A stretch of 64,000 nt of DNA from Pseudomonas sp. 14P_8.1_Bac3 (GCF_025466085.1 NZ_JANLOD010000074.1:186001-250000); one strand, 5' to 3'. Numbered from the stretch's first letter, positions 1 through 8,830 are shown. Made by a program: numbers and translations. Notes: generated by a model from the sequence alone, not told the origin.

Positions 1-153
1 AGCGGCCAGGTACGGGTTGGCCTGGGCTTCCGGCGAAGGGCCGTGATCGATCTCCGCCGAATATGGCGTCGCCTTGCTGTACAGATAAAAACTCAGTGCG
101 CCGAGCAGCACCGCAATGCACGCGCCGGCGACGAGCCATAACCGCCGGTTCAA
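1..153 (-). CDS. DUF4350 domain protein, N-terminal part only (runs off the left edge)
   Basis: The first 51 codons of a minus-strand gene are present. It begins with TTG overlapping the TGA stop of the DUF4129 gene (TTGA), so it is probably translated by coupling. The protein starts with a basic NRRLW stretch, has one membrane segment at about residues 4-24, and continues with a motif ending NPYLAA that I associate with DUF4350. In related Pseudomonas this gene is followed by MoxR ATPase and DUF58 genes, which would lie outside the window. The function is unknown. The TTG start is chosen because the frame has no better start and the overlap matches the rest of the operon. Confidence 0.7.
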   Translation of the reverse strand, partial: MNRRLWLVAGACIAVLLGALSFYLYSKATPYSAEIDHGPSPEAQANPYLAA

Positions 154-1694
154 CGCGCCGCTCCCGGACCGAACAGGGTTCGCCAGCGGTCACACAACTC
201 CTGCTGCAAATGTGCGGGGGGCAACCGATGCCCATAGGCCATGTTTTGCCAGTGTCCGGTCAGGTTTTTGCTGAAGGCCAGCAACTCGGGTTGTTGCAAC
301 TGTTCGACGCGCTGTAGCACCTGGCCTTCTGTGTCGGCGGGTTTCAACGCCATGTTGTAATCGTGCAGCAAGTGGCTGAGCAGGGCGCGATAGAGCAGAC
401 CGAGGGCCTCGCGGGGGTTGGATTGCCAGAGGTTTTCGGCGCTGGCGGCGATATCGGCGGGCAGGGTTTCTCGGTTGAGGTCCAGACCGAAGGCCTGTTG
501 CGGCACCGGCCGCCCGAGCTTGGCTTTCCGCGCAGGTCGACGGCTGACGAACGCCTGCAACCAGTCACGGTAACGCCAGAGCAGCAGACCGATCGCACCG
601 ATCACCGCGCCCCACAGCAGCACTTCAATCACGCTCGCCAAGGCGCCGAAGCGTTGCTTCTCCAGCAGCCTGAGCAGGGCCTTCAGCCAGTCGGGTTCCT
701 TGTCATCGTCCGCGGTTTCGCGCTTGGGTTTTTCCTCGCCAAAACGATAGCGGGTGACCGTTTCCTTGTTCTTGAACGGCGGCTGATCGAGGATCGCCTT
801 GATGCTGTTCCGGGACGCCTGGCTGGTCAGCGGCTGCTCCAGCAGCCGCTGGCTGTCGGGAGAAACAGTGGGCTCGGCAGCCCAGACGTTTTGCCCGGTC
901 GGCATCAGCGAAAACGCCGTCAGCAGCAGGGTGATGGCGACGCTGCTCAGACGCTGGCGCAGGCGGCGGAATACCAGTTCGATGTCCCAGGCTTCCAGCA
1001 CCGTGCGCCGGTTCAGGTAAAGGCTGAAACCGCAGGCCACGTAGATCGGTTCCCATACCAGCAGCACCAGCATGTAAAACCCATTGGTCAGGTGTTCCAG
1101 CCAGCGCCATTCGTGGGTGGCGGCGGACAACAACGTCTGCCAGCCCCAATCGCGTTCGACCTGCTGCGGCAGCAGCAGATAGAACAGCACCATCAGGCCA
1201 ATCCACAAGGCGCTTTCCAGATGTGCGCCGATGATCGTCAGCCATCGCGCGGCGCCGCCGCCACGTTGTACCAGCACCGCCAGGCGCTGTTGGCGTGCCT
1301 GGCCACTCAAACCTTCAAGTTGCACCACCGGCATGAGGAAGCTGCGACTCAAGCTCAAGCGTCGCCAGGTCAGGCTGGCCAGCAATTGTGGCTTTAATAA
1401 CCGTGGCCATTGGCGCAGTGCCTGTGTCAGTGTCGGCGTTTCACCGAACATGGCTTTGGACAGGATGTACAGTGGCAGGCGCTCGAACGCCGGTTTCAGC
1501 CACCAGAGGATGAGCACGACGAGTGAGGGCGAATCCCACAACAGCACGGTGAGCAGCGCAAACAGCGGCAGGGTCACGACGGCCCAACTGCTCATCAGCA
1601 GGCGGCGGTGGCGCTGGCTCAGCAATACGCCCAGGTCCATGGCTTCCCAGGTGTTGCGCGGGCGGATCACCACGGTTGCGTCACTCAGGCGCAT
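150..1694 (-). CDS. DUF4129 domain membrane protein
   Basis: A 514-residue membrane protein. Hydrophobic segments lie in the N-terminal half (about 35-70, 155-180, 205-230, 250-270), followed by a charged stretch and another membrane span at about 355-375. The cytoplasmic C-terminal 120 residues resemble DUF4129, a domain found beside MoxR ATPases and transglutaminase-like proteins. The start overlaps the SpoIIM-like gene by 14 bp and the stop overlaps the DUF4350 start, so it sits in a tight operon. No catalytic motif is visible. A role in envelope assembly or MoxR-linked maturation is only inferred from neighbours. Confidence 0.8.
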   Translation of the reverse strand: MRLSDATVVIRPRNTWEAMDLGVLLSQRHRRLLMSSWAVVTLPLFALLTVLLWDSPSLVVLILWWLKPAFERLPLYILSKAMFGETPTLTQALRQWPRLLKPQLLASLTWRRLSLSRSFLMPVVQLEGLSGQARQQRLAVLVQRGGGAARWLTIIGAHLESALWIGLMVLFYLLLPQQVERDWGWQTLLSAATHEWRWLEHLTNGFYMLVLLVWEPIYVACGFSLYLNRRTVLEAWDIELVFRRLRQRLSSVAITLLLTAFSLMPTGQNVWAAEPTVSPDSQRLLEQPLTSQASRNSIKAILDQPPFKNKETVTRYRFGEEKPKRETADDDKEPDWLKALLRLLEKQRFGALASVIEVLLWGAVIGAIGLLLWRYRDWLQAFVSRRPARKAKLGRPVPQQAFGLDLNRETLPADIAASAENLWQSNPREALGLLYRALLSHLLHDYNMALKPADTEGQVLQRVEQLQQPELLAFSKNLTGHWQNMAYGHRLPPAHLQQELCDRWRTLFGPGAAR

Positions 1695-2658
1695 GACGGG
1701 TCCTTCCGGCCAACAGCAGGTACATCGCCACCAGGCACCACAGCGCTGCGCCGACCAGATACTTGGTCAGCGGCGCGGGGCTGGTCATTGATGACCAGTA
1801 AGCTTCGATAAACGCGGCAATCAACAGAAACAGCATGACCCCGCAAATCAGTAGCACGCTCTTGCGCGCAGCGATGCGCAAGGCCTCGGCGCGGGGCAGT
1901 CGACCCGGTGCGATCAGTGCCCAGCCCAGTTGCAGGCCAGCGGCACCCGCGAGGGCAATCGCGCTGAGCTCGAAGGCTCCATGGCCGATCACGAACGACC
2001 AGAAGGTTTGTCCGTAGCCAATCTGCGTCAGGTGCCCGGCCACCGCGCCGATCATCAAGCCGTTGAAGAGCAGGAAAAATGCGCTGCCCAGCCCAAACAG
2101 CAAACCGCTGGCGAAGGTCTGAAAGGCGATGCCGATGTTGTGCATGATGTAGAAACCGAACATCACCCAGTCTTCGCTGGCCGCCCGTTCCGCCGAGCGC
2201 CCGAGGTGCCCGGCGACCGGGTCGTACATGCCTTGCATGTCGCTGACCTGTTCGGCCGGGATCAGGTTGTAGATCAGGTCCGGGAACAGGTACACCAGCA
2301 ACGCAAAACCGATCAGGCTGCCAAAGAACAGCAGGCTCGAGGCCAGCACGAAACGCCACTGCTCACGCACCAGCCGCGGGAAATCGGCGAGGATGAACCC
2401 CAGTACATTGGCGCCCAGGCGGCTGCGATGCCGATACAACTGTTGATGCCCGCGCAGGACCTGCTGTTGCAACGAATCGATGAGGAAACTGCTGTAACCG
2501 CGCTCCCGAGCCAGCGCCAGGTGCTGGCAAAGCCTTCGGTAATCCTTTGGGAAACTGGCGATCCGCGAGGTGTCCTTGTTCCGTTCCAGCCGGTCGAGCA
2601 GGAGGGAAAACTGTACCCATTCAGCCTGGTGGCGATTTTCGAAAAGACTTTGCTTCAT
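1681..2658 (-). CDS. SpoIIM-like (stage II sporulation protein M family) membrane protein
   Basis: A 325-residue protein with a basic soluble N-terminus (about 1-100) followed by roughly five membrane helices. A glycine-rich stretch (GLLFGLGSAFF), then NGLMIGAV, then a GHGAFELSAIALAG segment are typical of the SpoIIM/DUF95 family. The family is named after a Bacillus engulfment protein, but Pseudomonas does not sporulate, so the name shows homology only. The start ATG overlaps the stop of the RDD gene in an ATGA junction, and the end overlaps the DUF4129 gene by 14 bp. Its cellular role is not known. Confidence 0.8.
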   Translation of the reverse strand: MKQSLFENRHQAEWVQFSLLLDRLERNKDTSRIASFPKDYRRLCQHLALARERGYSSFLIDSLQQQVLRGHQQLYRHRSRLGANVLGFILADFPRLVREQWRFVLASSLLFFGSLIGFALLVYLFPDLIYNLIPAEQVSDMQGMYDPVAGHLGRSAERAASEDWVMFGFYIMHNIGIAFQTFASGLLFGLGSAFFLLFNGLMIGAVAGHLTQIGYGQTFWSFVIGHGAFELSAIALAGAAGLQLGWALIAPGRLPRAEALRIAARKSVLLICGVMLFLLIAAFIEAYWSSMTSPAPLTKYLVGAALWCLVAMYLLLAGRTRHAPE

Positions 2659-3380
2659 GCGGGGCCCAACAATCCGCGGGCGATGCCGTTGAGTTCCGCC
2701 AGCGCCCGTGGCCCCGGCACCTGCAACGGTTGCGCGAGGATGGCGGCGAGTTCGCGGGTTCGCGCTTCGGAGAGTTCGCCCTGGCGTTCGGCAAAGCCGA
2801 GGACGGCGCGTTGCTCAGTCAGCGTCAGGGCGAAGGGCGGGCGCCGCGGTTCGATGTCGGGCAGTTGCGGCCGGGTCAGCGGTGGCTCGCGGTAAATCAC
2901 CAGCGTGCCGGCGGCGATGTCGCCGAGGCGTTTGAAATTGGGGTGTTGCAGGCAACTGAGGGCGCCGAGGAAATAGCCGAACGGCAACAAATCGACAAAG
3001 CGCAGCAGGTTGCGCAACAGCGAGGCGGACCAGCCGATCGGCGTACCATCGTCCTGCACCACCCGCAGGCCCATCCACTGCTTGCCCGGCGAACGGCCCT
3101 GATTGAGCACCTCGAACAGCACCATGTACCACCAGCTCACGGCGAACAACAGGATCGAGCCCAGCCCGGCACCGAGTTTGCCGAGAAAGGCCAGGACGAC
3201 GAACAGCAGGCCGAGAATCAGCCCGCGCAGCCCGAGGTCGATGGAGAACGCCAGCGCACGAACCATCAACCCGGCCGGGCGCAGTGGCAGGTCGATGCCT
3301 TCCGGCGTTTCAACCTGATACCGCGTATCCAGTGGCGGGGACAGCGTCGCTTTCCTTGGCAGTGCTGCGGTCTCGAGCAT
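2655..3380 (-). CDS. RDD family membrane protein, first gene of the operon
   Basis: A 241-residue protein. The RDD domain covers about residues 20-160: an Arg in the first helix (LMVRALAFSIDLG), a second hydrophobic helix, and the RSPGKQWMGLRVV signature before the last helix. The soluble C-terminal part (about 165-241) is rich in Arg and Leu. RDD proteins are small integral membrane proteins, some linked to ion transport, but no substrate can be assigned. It is the promoter-proximal gene of the SpoIIM/DUF4129/DUF4350 group, so the operon promoter should lie in 3381-3564. Confidence 0.8.
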   Translation of the reverse strand: MLETAALPRKATLSPPLDTRYQVETPEGIDLPLRPAGLMVRALAFSIDLGLRGLILGLLFVVLAFLGKLGAGLGSILLFAVSWWYMVLFEVLNQGRSPGKQWMGLRVVQDDGTPIGWSASLLRNLLRFVDLLPFGYFLGALSCLQHPNFKRLGDIAAGTLVIYREPPLTRPQLPDIEPRRPPFALTLTEQRAVLGFAERQGELSEARTRELAAILAQPLQVPGPRALAELNGIARGLLGPA

Positions 3381-3564
3381 GGGCTACCTGATGATGTGGC
3401 CTGATCGGGATTCTGTGTGCGACCGATGCTAGCAGTCTCTTGGGGGAAAACGACATAACTATGTATTGCACGTTGCGTAGTCGGAAATGTTTGAATGCAA
3501 GATCGCTGGCCGGTTCGGGATGCAAACGCCTAGACTTCGCCGATCATCCGTTCAGGAACAGCCT

Positions 3565-4995
3565 GTGACCTCCATCTTCTGGTACGACTATGAAACCACT
3601 GGCATCAACCCCCGTTGCGACCGGCCGCTGCAGGTAGCCGGGCTGCGCACTGATTTCGATCTCAATGTCATAGACGAGCCGGTCAATCTGTACTGCCAGC
3701 CCAGCGAAGATATCCTGCCGCACCCGGCGGCCTGCGCGATCACTGGCATCACGCCAGGCCAATTGGCCGGGCTCGGTTTGAGCGAAGCTGACTTCATGAC
3801 CCGGGTGCATGCCCAACTGGCAGCGCCCGGCACCTGTGGCGCGGGTTACAACACGTTGCGTTTCGACGACGAAATGACCCGCTACAGCCTGTATCGCAAC
3901 TTTTTCGACCCCTACGCGCGGGAATGGCAGGGCGGTAACAGCCGCTGGGACCTGATCGATGTGGTCCGCGCGGCGTATGCCTTGCGCCCGGATGGCCTGG
4001 TCTGGCCAACGGATGACGAAGGGCGGGTGACGCTCAAGCTGGAACGCCTGACCGCGGCCAATGGCATTGATCACGGCAATGCCCACGAAGCGTTGTCGGA
4101 CGTTCGCGCTACCATCGCCCTGGCCCGTTTGATTCGAGAGAAGCAGCCGAGGCTGTATGACTGGTTGTTTCAGTTGCGCAGCAAGCAAAAGGTGATGGAT
4201 CAGATTCGACTGTTACAGCCGATGGTGCACATTTCCGGGCGCTTTTCGGCGGCCCGCAGTTATGTCGGCGTGGTGCTGCCGCTGGCCTGGCACCCGCGTA
4301 ACAAGAACGCATTGATTGTCTGTGACCTGCACCTCGATCCACAGGGCTTGCTCGATCTGGACGCCGAGACCCTGCGCCAGCGTCTGTACACCCGTCGGGA
4401 AGACTTGGCCGAAGGCGAATTGCCGGTGCCGCTCAAGCTTGTCCATATCAACAAATGCCCGGTGGTCGCGCCGTTGTCGGTCCTGCGTCCCGATGATCAG
4501 CAGCGGCTGGGGCTGGACATGGCGCTTTATGAGGCGCGCACGCTGCGGCTAAGTGACGCACAGCAAGTTTGGCAAGATAAAGTCCAGGCTATTTATGCCC
4601 GCGAAGATTTCACCCAGAGCCAGGATCCTGAGCAGCAGTTATACGATGGTTTTATCGGTGATCGGGACCGGCGTCTTTGCGAGCAAGTCAGAATGGCGGA
4701 GCCGGCGCAATTAGCGCAGCAACAATGGCCTTTCGATGATGAACGTTTGCCTGAATTATTGTTTCGATATCGCGCACGTAACTTTCCCGACACGTTGAGT
4801 TTAGAAGAGCAAGAACGTTGGCGAATATTCTGTCAGCAACGTTTGTCAGACCCGGTATGGGGGGCGCCCAATACCCTGGAAACTTTTGTAGAGGCCGCGG
4901 CCCAGTTGCATGTTACTGCGACGCCGTTTCAGCAAGAGGTGCTCGGCGAGTGGAACAATTATGTCCAGGCATTACGCAAACGTTTGAATCTTTGA
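3565..4995 (+). CDS. sbcB: exodeoxyribonuclease I
   Basis: A 476-residue single-strand-specific 3'-5' DNA exonuclease that acts in recombination and mismatch repair. The DEDD exonuclease domain opens with FWYDYETTG (Asp8 and Glu10 as metal ligands), followed by a conserved GYNTLRFDDE segment and a HEALSDVRAT motif. The SH3-like and helical C-terminal domains follow. An in-frame ATG exists at 3487, but the GTG at 3565 is preferred: AGGAA lies 6 bp upstream, the protein then starts at the conserved TSIFWYDYE, and the length matches the family. It converges on mvaT, as in P. aeruginosa. Confidence 0.95.
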   Translation: MTSIFWYDYETTGINPRCDRPLQVAGLRTDFDLNVIDEPVNLYCQPSEDILPHPAACAITGITPGQLAGLGLSEADFMTRVHAQLAAPGTCGAGYNTLRFDDEMTRYSLYRNFFDPYAREWQGGNSRWDLIDVVRAAYALRPDGLVWPTDDEGRVTLKLERLTAANGIDHGNAHEALSDVRATIALARLIREKQPRLYDWLFQLRSKQKVMDQIRLLQPMVHISGRFSAARSYVGVVLPLAWHPRNKNALIVCDLHLDPQGLLDLDAETLRQRLYTRREDLAEGELPVPLKLVHINKCPVVAPLSVLRPDDQQRLGLDMALYEARTLRLSDAQQVWQDKVQAIYAREDFTQSQDPEQQLYDGFIGDRDRRLCEQVRMAEPAQLAQQQWPFDDERLPELLFRYRARNFPDTLSLEEQERWRIFCQQRLSDPVWGAPNTLETFVEAAAQLHVTATPFQQEVLGEWNNYVQALRKRLNL

Positions 4996-5028
4996 AAATG
5001 AAAATACCCGGCGCTGAATGTCGGGCAT

Positions 5029-5061
5029 AAAAAAACGCCAGCGATTTGCTGGCGTTTTTTT
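5029..5061. terminator. bidirectional rho-independent terminator between sbcB and mvaT
   Basis: An 8-bp perfect stem (ACGCCAGC/GCTGGCGT) with a 5-nt loop is flanked by seven A on one side and seven T on the other. It therefore terminates in both directions, serving sbcB on the plus strand and mvaT on the minus strand. Confidence 0.9.
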
Positions 5062-5084
5062 GTCGCGGCTTAAAGTGTTGCGGC

Positions 5085-5462
5085 TTAGCCCAGCAGGGTC
5101 GCCCAGCCTTCAACCACGTCACCGCCCCACTTGGCTTTCCACTCTTTCAGAGTTTTATGGTTGCCACCTTTGGTTTCGATGACTTCGCCGTTGTGCGGGT
5201 TTTTGTATTGTTTAACTTTGCGAGCGCGCTTGGTACCAGTAGTTTTTACTGCGCCGCCGCGTGGTGCTTTGGATTTGGATTCTGGATCCAGCAGCGCGAT
5301 GATGTCACGCAGGGACTTGGAGTATTCGCCCATCAAGGTGCGCAGTTTGCCTTCGAATTCCAGCTCGGTTTGCAATTTGTCGTCTTGGGACAGGTTCTTC
5401 AAACGGGCTTGCAGCTCTTTGATAGCTTCTTCGGTGGCACGATATTCGTTGATCAAGGACAT
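5085..5462 (-). CDS. mvaT: H-NS-family xenogeneic silencer MvaT
   Basis: A 125-residue nucleoid-associated protein. Residues 1-60 form the coiled-coil oligomerisation region (MSLINEYRATEEAIKELQAR). A basic linker (KTTGTKRARK) leads to the DNA-binding domain at about 80-125, with KQYKNPHNGE and the GGNHKTLKEWKAKWG segment. MvaT proteins bind AT-rich and horizontally acquired DNA and repress it, usually together with a second paralogue elsewhere in the genome. The gene is monocistronic, ends at a shared terminator, and lies between sbcB and purU as in P. aeruginosa. The start has AGGA about 7 bp upstream. I cannot separate MvaT from MvaU by sequence alone, and synteny favours MvaT. Confidence 0.93.
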   Translation of the reverse strand: MSLINEYRATEEAIKELQARLKNLSQDDKLQTELEFEGKLRTLMGEYSKSLRDIIALLDPESKSKAPRGGAVKTTGTKRARKVKQYKNPHNGEVIETKGGNHKTLKEWKAKWGGDVVEGWATLLG

Positions 5463-5812
5463 GAGGACTACCTTATGTTAGGGCGCTGGGTGGCAGGGGA
5501 CAGTGCGGCAATAATAGTCAGGCTGTTTCATCAAGTAAACATTAAACCGGGGTTTATTTAAATTAGTTGTGGGGATTAGGCCGCAGACTGGTTGTGCAGT
5601 TAAATAGTGTGATGCAGGTATCACAGATACTCACAAATCTGCACTTGAAGATGGCCGACAAAATCACCATTGCGCGGGTGAGCGGGCACTTTCAATGCGG
5701 GCGCAGCGCGGGTGCCCTCACTGAAGCGCGACGCAAGGCGTCATCAATACTGCAGTTTTGCTACACAGCCGCTAGAATGGCGGCCTTTGCGAAGTTCTGG
5801 AGTTTCCCCCTC
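5463..5812. promoter_or_regulatory. divergent control region between mvaT and purU
   Basis: This 350-bp stretch has no convincing gene. The mvaT-proximal part (about 5510-5620) is clearly more AT-rich than the surroundings, which fits an mvaT promoter and possible self-binding. On the purU side a TAGAAT hexamer at 5773-5778 could be a -10 element, but no good -35 lies at the right distance. An open frame upstream of purU from 5567 is an extension of the purU frame and lacks conserved sequence. Confidence 0.45.
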
Positions 5813-6661
5813 ATGCGCACTTTTCGGCTGGTGATCGCTTGCCCGGACCGCGTCGGTATCGTTGCTAAAGTCAGTAACTTTCTGGCGTCACATAACGGCT
5901 GGATCACTGAAGCGAGCCACCACTCGGACAATCTGAGTGGCTGGTTTTTCATGCGTCACGAAATTCGGGCCGATTCGCTGCCTTTCGGCATCGAGGCTTT
6001 CCGCGAAGCGTTTGCGCCAATTGCCGAAGAGTTCTCGATGAACTGGCGTATCACCGATACCGCGCAGAAAAAGCGCGTGGTGTTGATGGCCAGCCGCGAG
6101 TCTCATTGCCTGGCCGACCTGCTGCACCGCTGGCACAGCGATGAACTGGACTGCGAAATCTCTTGCGTGATTTCCAACCATGACGATCTGCGCAGTATGG
6201 TCGAGTGGCACGGTATTCCTTACTACCACGTGCCGGTCAATCCTCAGGATAAGGAGCCGGCGTTCGCCGAAGTCTCGCGCCTGGTCAAACAGCACGATGC
6301 CGAAGTGGTGGTACTTGCCCGTTACATGCAAATCCTGCCGCCGGAGTTGTGCAGTGAATATGCGCACAAGGTCATCAACATTCACCACAGCTTCCTGCCG
6401 TCGTTCGTCGGCGCCAAGCCGTATCACCAGGCGTCCCTGCGTGGGGTGAAGTTGATCGGCGCAACGTGTCACTACGTGACGGAAGAGCTGGATGCCGGCC
6501 CGATCATCGAGCAGGACGTTGTGCGTGTCAGCCACAGCGACAGCATCGAAGACATGGTGCGTTTCGGCCGTGATGTCGAGAAGATGGTGTTGGCGCGTGG
6601 TCTGCGTTATCACTTGGAAGATCGTGTGCTGGTGCATGGCAACAAGACCGTGGTGTTCTGA
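5813..6661 (+). CDS. purU: formyltetrahydrofolate deformylase
   Basis: A 282-residue enzyme that hydrolyses 10-formyl-THF to THF and formate, balancing one-carbon pools. An N-terminal ACT domain spans about 1-80 (FRLVIACPDRVGIVAKVSNF). The formyltransferase-fold catalytic domain follows, with the NIHHSFLPSF motif and the DAGPIIEQD segment that hold the catalytic His and Asp. The ATG at 5813 starts directly at the conserved ACT domain and gives the usual family length; the frame is open upstream from 5567 but that extension looks non-coding. Glycine cleavage, encoded later in the window, also feeds one-carbon units into THF, but there is no operon link. Confidence 0.95.
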   Translation: MRTFRLVIACPDRVGIVAKVSNFLASHNGWITEASHHSDNLSGWFFMRHEIRADSLPFGIEAFREAFAPIAEEFSMNWRITDTAQKKRVVLMASRESHCLADLLHRWHSDELDCEISCVISNHDDLRSMVEWHGIPYYHVPVNPQDKEPAFAEVSRLVKQHDAEVVVLARYMQILPPELCSEYAHKVINIHHSFLPSFVGAKPYHQASLRGVKLIGATCHYVTEELDAGPIIEQDVVRVSHSDSIEDMVRFGRDVEKMVLARGLRYHLEDRVLVHGNKTVVF

Positions 6662-6747
6662 TAGCTGCACGACACGGTTGAAATTCGAAGGGTCTGGGCG
6701 TTCAATCGCTTCAGGCCCTTCGCCGTTTCTGCACTGAGGACATGAGC

Positions 6748-6948
6748 ATGGCTGATCCACTGGACAAGGCTGTTTCCAAGGCGCCCGCCACGTTGGGGGA
6801 GGGGTGTCTGAGCCGTTATGATCCGGACGATTTGAGTGCCGAGGATGGGACGGAATTTCCTGGAGCGGCGGAGTTGTGGGAGGCGTTGCATCCGTCCGAG
6901 GCTGAGCCTGGCGCGGTAGGGACTGGCTCGCCGGGTAAGCGGACTTGA
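6748..6948 (+). CDS. small hypothetical acidic protein (66 aa)
   Basis: A short frame starting MADPLDKAVSKAP, with GAGGA 8-9 bp before ATG 6748 (an ATG at 6742 is the alternative). The product is acidic in the middle (YDPDDLSAEDGTEFPGA), contains no membrane segment and no motif I recognise. It follows purU by about 85 bp. The ribosome binding site and Pseudomonas-like codon use support translation, but its short length makes this uncertain. Confidence 0.5.
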   Translation: MADPLDKAVSKAPATLGEGCLSRYDPDDLSAEDGTEFPGAAELWEALHPSEAEPGAVGTGSPGKRT

Positions 6949-6956
6949 GCGCTGGC

Positions 6957-7036
6957 GATGGACGTCAACGATAATGCGGGAAACCAGACACCCCGCGGCG
7001 TTCTCGGGGTTTTTCGCGAGCAGACTCGCTCCTACA
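6957..7036. repeat. degenerate REP/BIME element downstream of the small gene
   Basis: It holds a degraded REP arm (TTCGCGAGCAGACTCGCTCCTACA, read at 7013-7036) preceded by a GATGGACGTCAACGATAATG block. The same inter-REP block, in reverse orientation, is inside the REP pair at 33567-33665, so the two are related members of one BIME family. It includes a GC-rich hairpin (CCCCGCGG...) followed by a T run that may end transcription. Confidence 0.6.
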
Positions 7037-7061
7037 CGTTTTCGGGTGATCCGCGCCCCGT

Positions 7062-8057
7062 CTATGCCTGTTTGACCCTCATCAACTTCTTCAACAGCGG
7101 TCGTCCCAGCATCAGCAAAAACACCGGCCCGCCCACCACCAGGTAGAAGTAATAAGTCACCGCCCGCCAAATCAGAATCGCCGCCGCCGCGGTGGATTTC
7201 CCCACCATAGGCGCCAGCAACGCGGCGGAGGTCAATTCCGCTGCACCGGCGCCTCCCGGCAACAAGCTGAACTGCCCGGCACTCAGTGAAAGCATCTGAA
7301 TCAAAAAGCTCCACGCCCACTGCAAATCCGCTCCCAGCCCGCGCAACGCCAGGTACAGCACGCTGTAGCGCAGGACCCAATGCACACAGGTCAGGGCAAA
7401 CACCTTGATCAATGTCTGAAAGGGCAGCTTCAGCGTGTCGGTGAACGCCGCCAGAAAATGCAGGAGTTTTCGCGCCCAGCGCATGCGCGTGGTGCCTTTG
7501 ACATTGAGGCGAACCAATAGCCGTCCGCTCAGGCGAATCAACAATCGATGGTAGCGCGCGATCACCACACAACTGAGCAAGCCGCCGAACATCGATATGG
7601 CACTGACCGTCAGCAACCACTCCATGCGTTCGCTGAGGTGTTGGAACAGCGCATAAATCAGAATCCCGCTCAGCGCGCAAAGGAAGAACAGCAGGTCGCT
7701 CAACTGATCCATGGCAAACACCGCACTGCCCCGTGCCGGGCGAACACCGTTGCGGGCCAGCAGCGCCATGATCGTCAGCGGCCCGCCGCTGCCGCCCGGT
7801 GTGGCGCAGTAGGCAAACTCCGCGGCCATCACCACGCCAAGGCTTTTGACCGGGCTGACCTTATCGCGCTGATCGCCCAGCAGCAGACGCAAGCGCAGGG
7901 TGTTCACCACCCAGCACAGCAGGATCATGCCGAACATGATCAGTAGCCAGTTCAGCGGAAAACTCTGCAGCCGCGCCCAGGTCTGGTTACCGCCCAGCAA
8001 CAGCGGAATCAGCACCGCAACCAGCAATGCGACGAGCAGCAGGATCCCCCGGCTCAT
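7062..8057 (-). CDS. flippase-like integral membrane protein (UPF0104 / LPG synthase TM family)
   Basis: A 331-residue protein with about eight hydrophobic segments and a GGSGGPLTIMALLARNGV loop, followed by further helices with SAGQFSLLPGGAGAAELTSAALLAP. This glycine-rich sequence is typical of the YbhN/AglD/MprF-flippase superfamily. There is no attached aminoacyl-transferase domain, so it would move or help synthesise a lipid rather than aminoacylate one. Its ATG overlaps the stop of the DUF2334 gene by 4 bp (ATGA), making it the last gene of a three-gene coupled operon with a glycosyltransferase. The lipid substrate is unknown. Confidence 0.8.
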   Translation of the reverse strand: MSRGILLLVALLVAVLIPLLLGGNQTWARLQSFPLNWLLIMFGMILLCWVVNTLRLRLLLGDQRDKVSPVKSLGVVMAAEFAYCATPGGSGGPLTIMALLARNGVRPARGSAVFAMDQLSDLLFFLCALSGILIYALFQHLSERMEWLLTVSAISMFGGLLSCVVIARYHRLLIRLSGRLLVRLNVKGTTRMRWARKLLHFLAAFTDTLKLPFQTLIKVFALTCVHWVLRYSVLYLALRGLGADLQWAWSFLIQMLSLSAGQFSLLPGGAGAAELTSAALLAPMVGKSTAAAAILIWRAVTYYFYLVVGGPVFLLMLGRPLLKKLMRVKQA

Positions 8058-8830
8058 GCGGCGCGACCGGTACGGTCGTTGTGCTGCGCCAGCCAGCGTG
8101 CCTTGGTCAGCGGCACGCGGCCCTCATCGAGCAGGCGCTTGAGGGTTTGCAGCCAGTAATTGCGTGAGAATTCGTGACGCATGTCCACGGGGTGCAAGCC
8201 CAGGCGAATCACCGGCGCCTGACGCCAGCGTTGTTCACGCTGATCGCTGACCAGCTTCGACACACCCCGCCGCCAGGCACTGCGCGCACTCCAGACCAGG
8301 CCCGGCGCTTCGATCGGGGTGAAATCCGGCAGCCGATACAAATGCTGCGGGTCACTGGTGTAACTCAGCGGCAACTGGCGTAATGCCTGACGCGTCCCTT
8401 CGCTCATCAGCCAGGCGGGAGCGACAAAGCCCTCCAGCGGCCAGTTGTTGCGATGGAACACTGCGATGCCGGCCCGCAGGCGGGCGAGGGCGGCTTCACG
8501 GGACAGGCTGTAGAACTCGCCTTCGTGGGTATAAATGCGGCGCATGAACCAGTCTCGTGGCGTAATGGGCGTCGGGCTTTCATCACAATGAAAGTAGCCG
8601 TGCAACGCCAGTTCGTCACCTCGGGCTACCCGCCCGGTGAGCATCCGTCGAAACGCCGGATGGGCTTCCAGATCGTTGTATCCGTGAAAATCCGGCACCA
8701 CCAGCCAGGTCATTGGCACGTCGCCCAAGGCGTCAACGGCGTCGACAAAAGGTTGGTAATCGGCCCAGGTTTGCGGCGCGACATCGTGCAGCACCAATAG
8801 CAGGCTGGGGGCGTTCATGGGCTCAGCCAT
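8054..8830 (-). CDS. DUF2334 / polysaccharide deacetylase-like protein
   Basis: A 258-residue soluble protein. It opens with LLLVLHDVAPQTW, where HD matches the first metal-binding motif of NodB-fold deacetylases, and carries GDELALHGYFHCDE, matching the H-x(3-4)-H motif. It thus looks like an active-site-bearing carbohydrate esterase 4 relative (DUF2334), acting on an N-acetylated sugar. Its start overlaps the end of the glycosyltransferase gene by 8 bp; an alternative ATG lies at 8818. No signal peptide is visible, so the protein is probably cytoplasmic, suggesting action on a lipid-linked or nucleotide-linked intermediate. Confidence 0.78.
   Translation of the reverse strand: MAEPMNAPSLLLVLHDVAPQTWADYQPFVDAVDALGDVPMTWLVVPDFHGYNDLEAHPAFRRMLTGRVARGDELALHGYFHCDESPTPITPRDWFMRRIYTHEGEFYSLSREAALARLRAGIAVFHRNNWPLEGFVAPAWLMSEGTRQALRQLPLSYTSDPQHLYRLPDFTPIEAPGLVWSARSAWRRGVSKLVSDQREQRWRQAPVIRLGLHPVDMRHEFSRNYWLQTLKRLLDEGRVPLTKARWLAQHNDRTGRAA

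Noticed and set aside
3487..3564. Upstream ATG start for sbcB
   Set aside because: The extension is not conserved and lacks a ribosome binding site, while GTG 3565 has one and gives the normal length.
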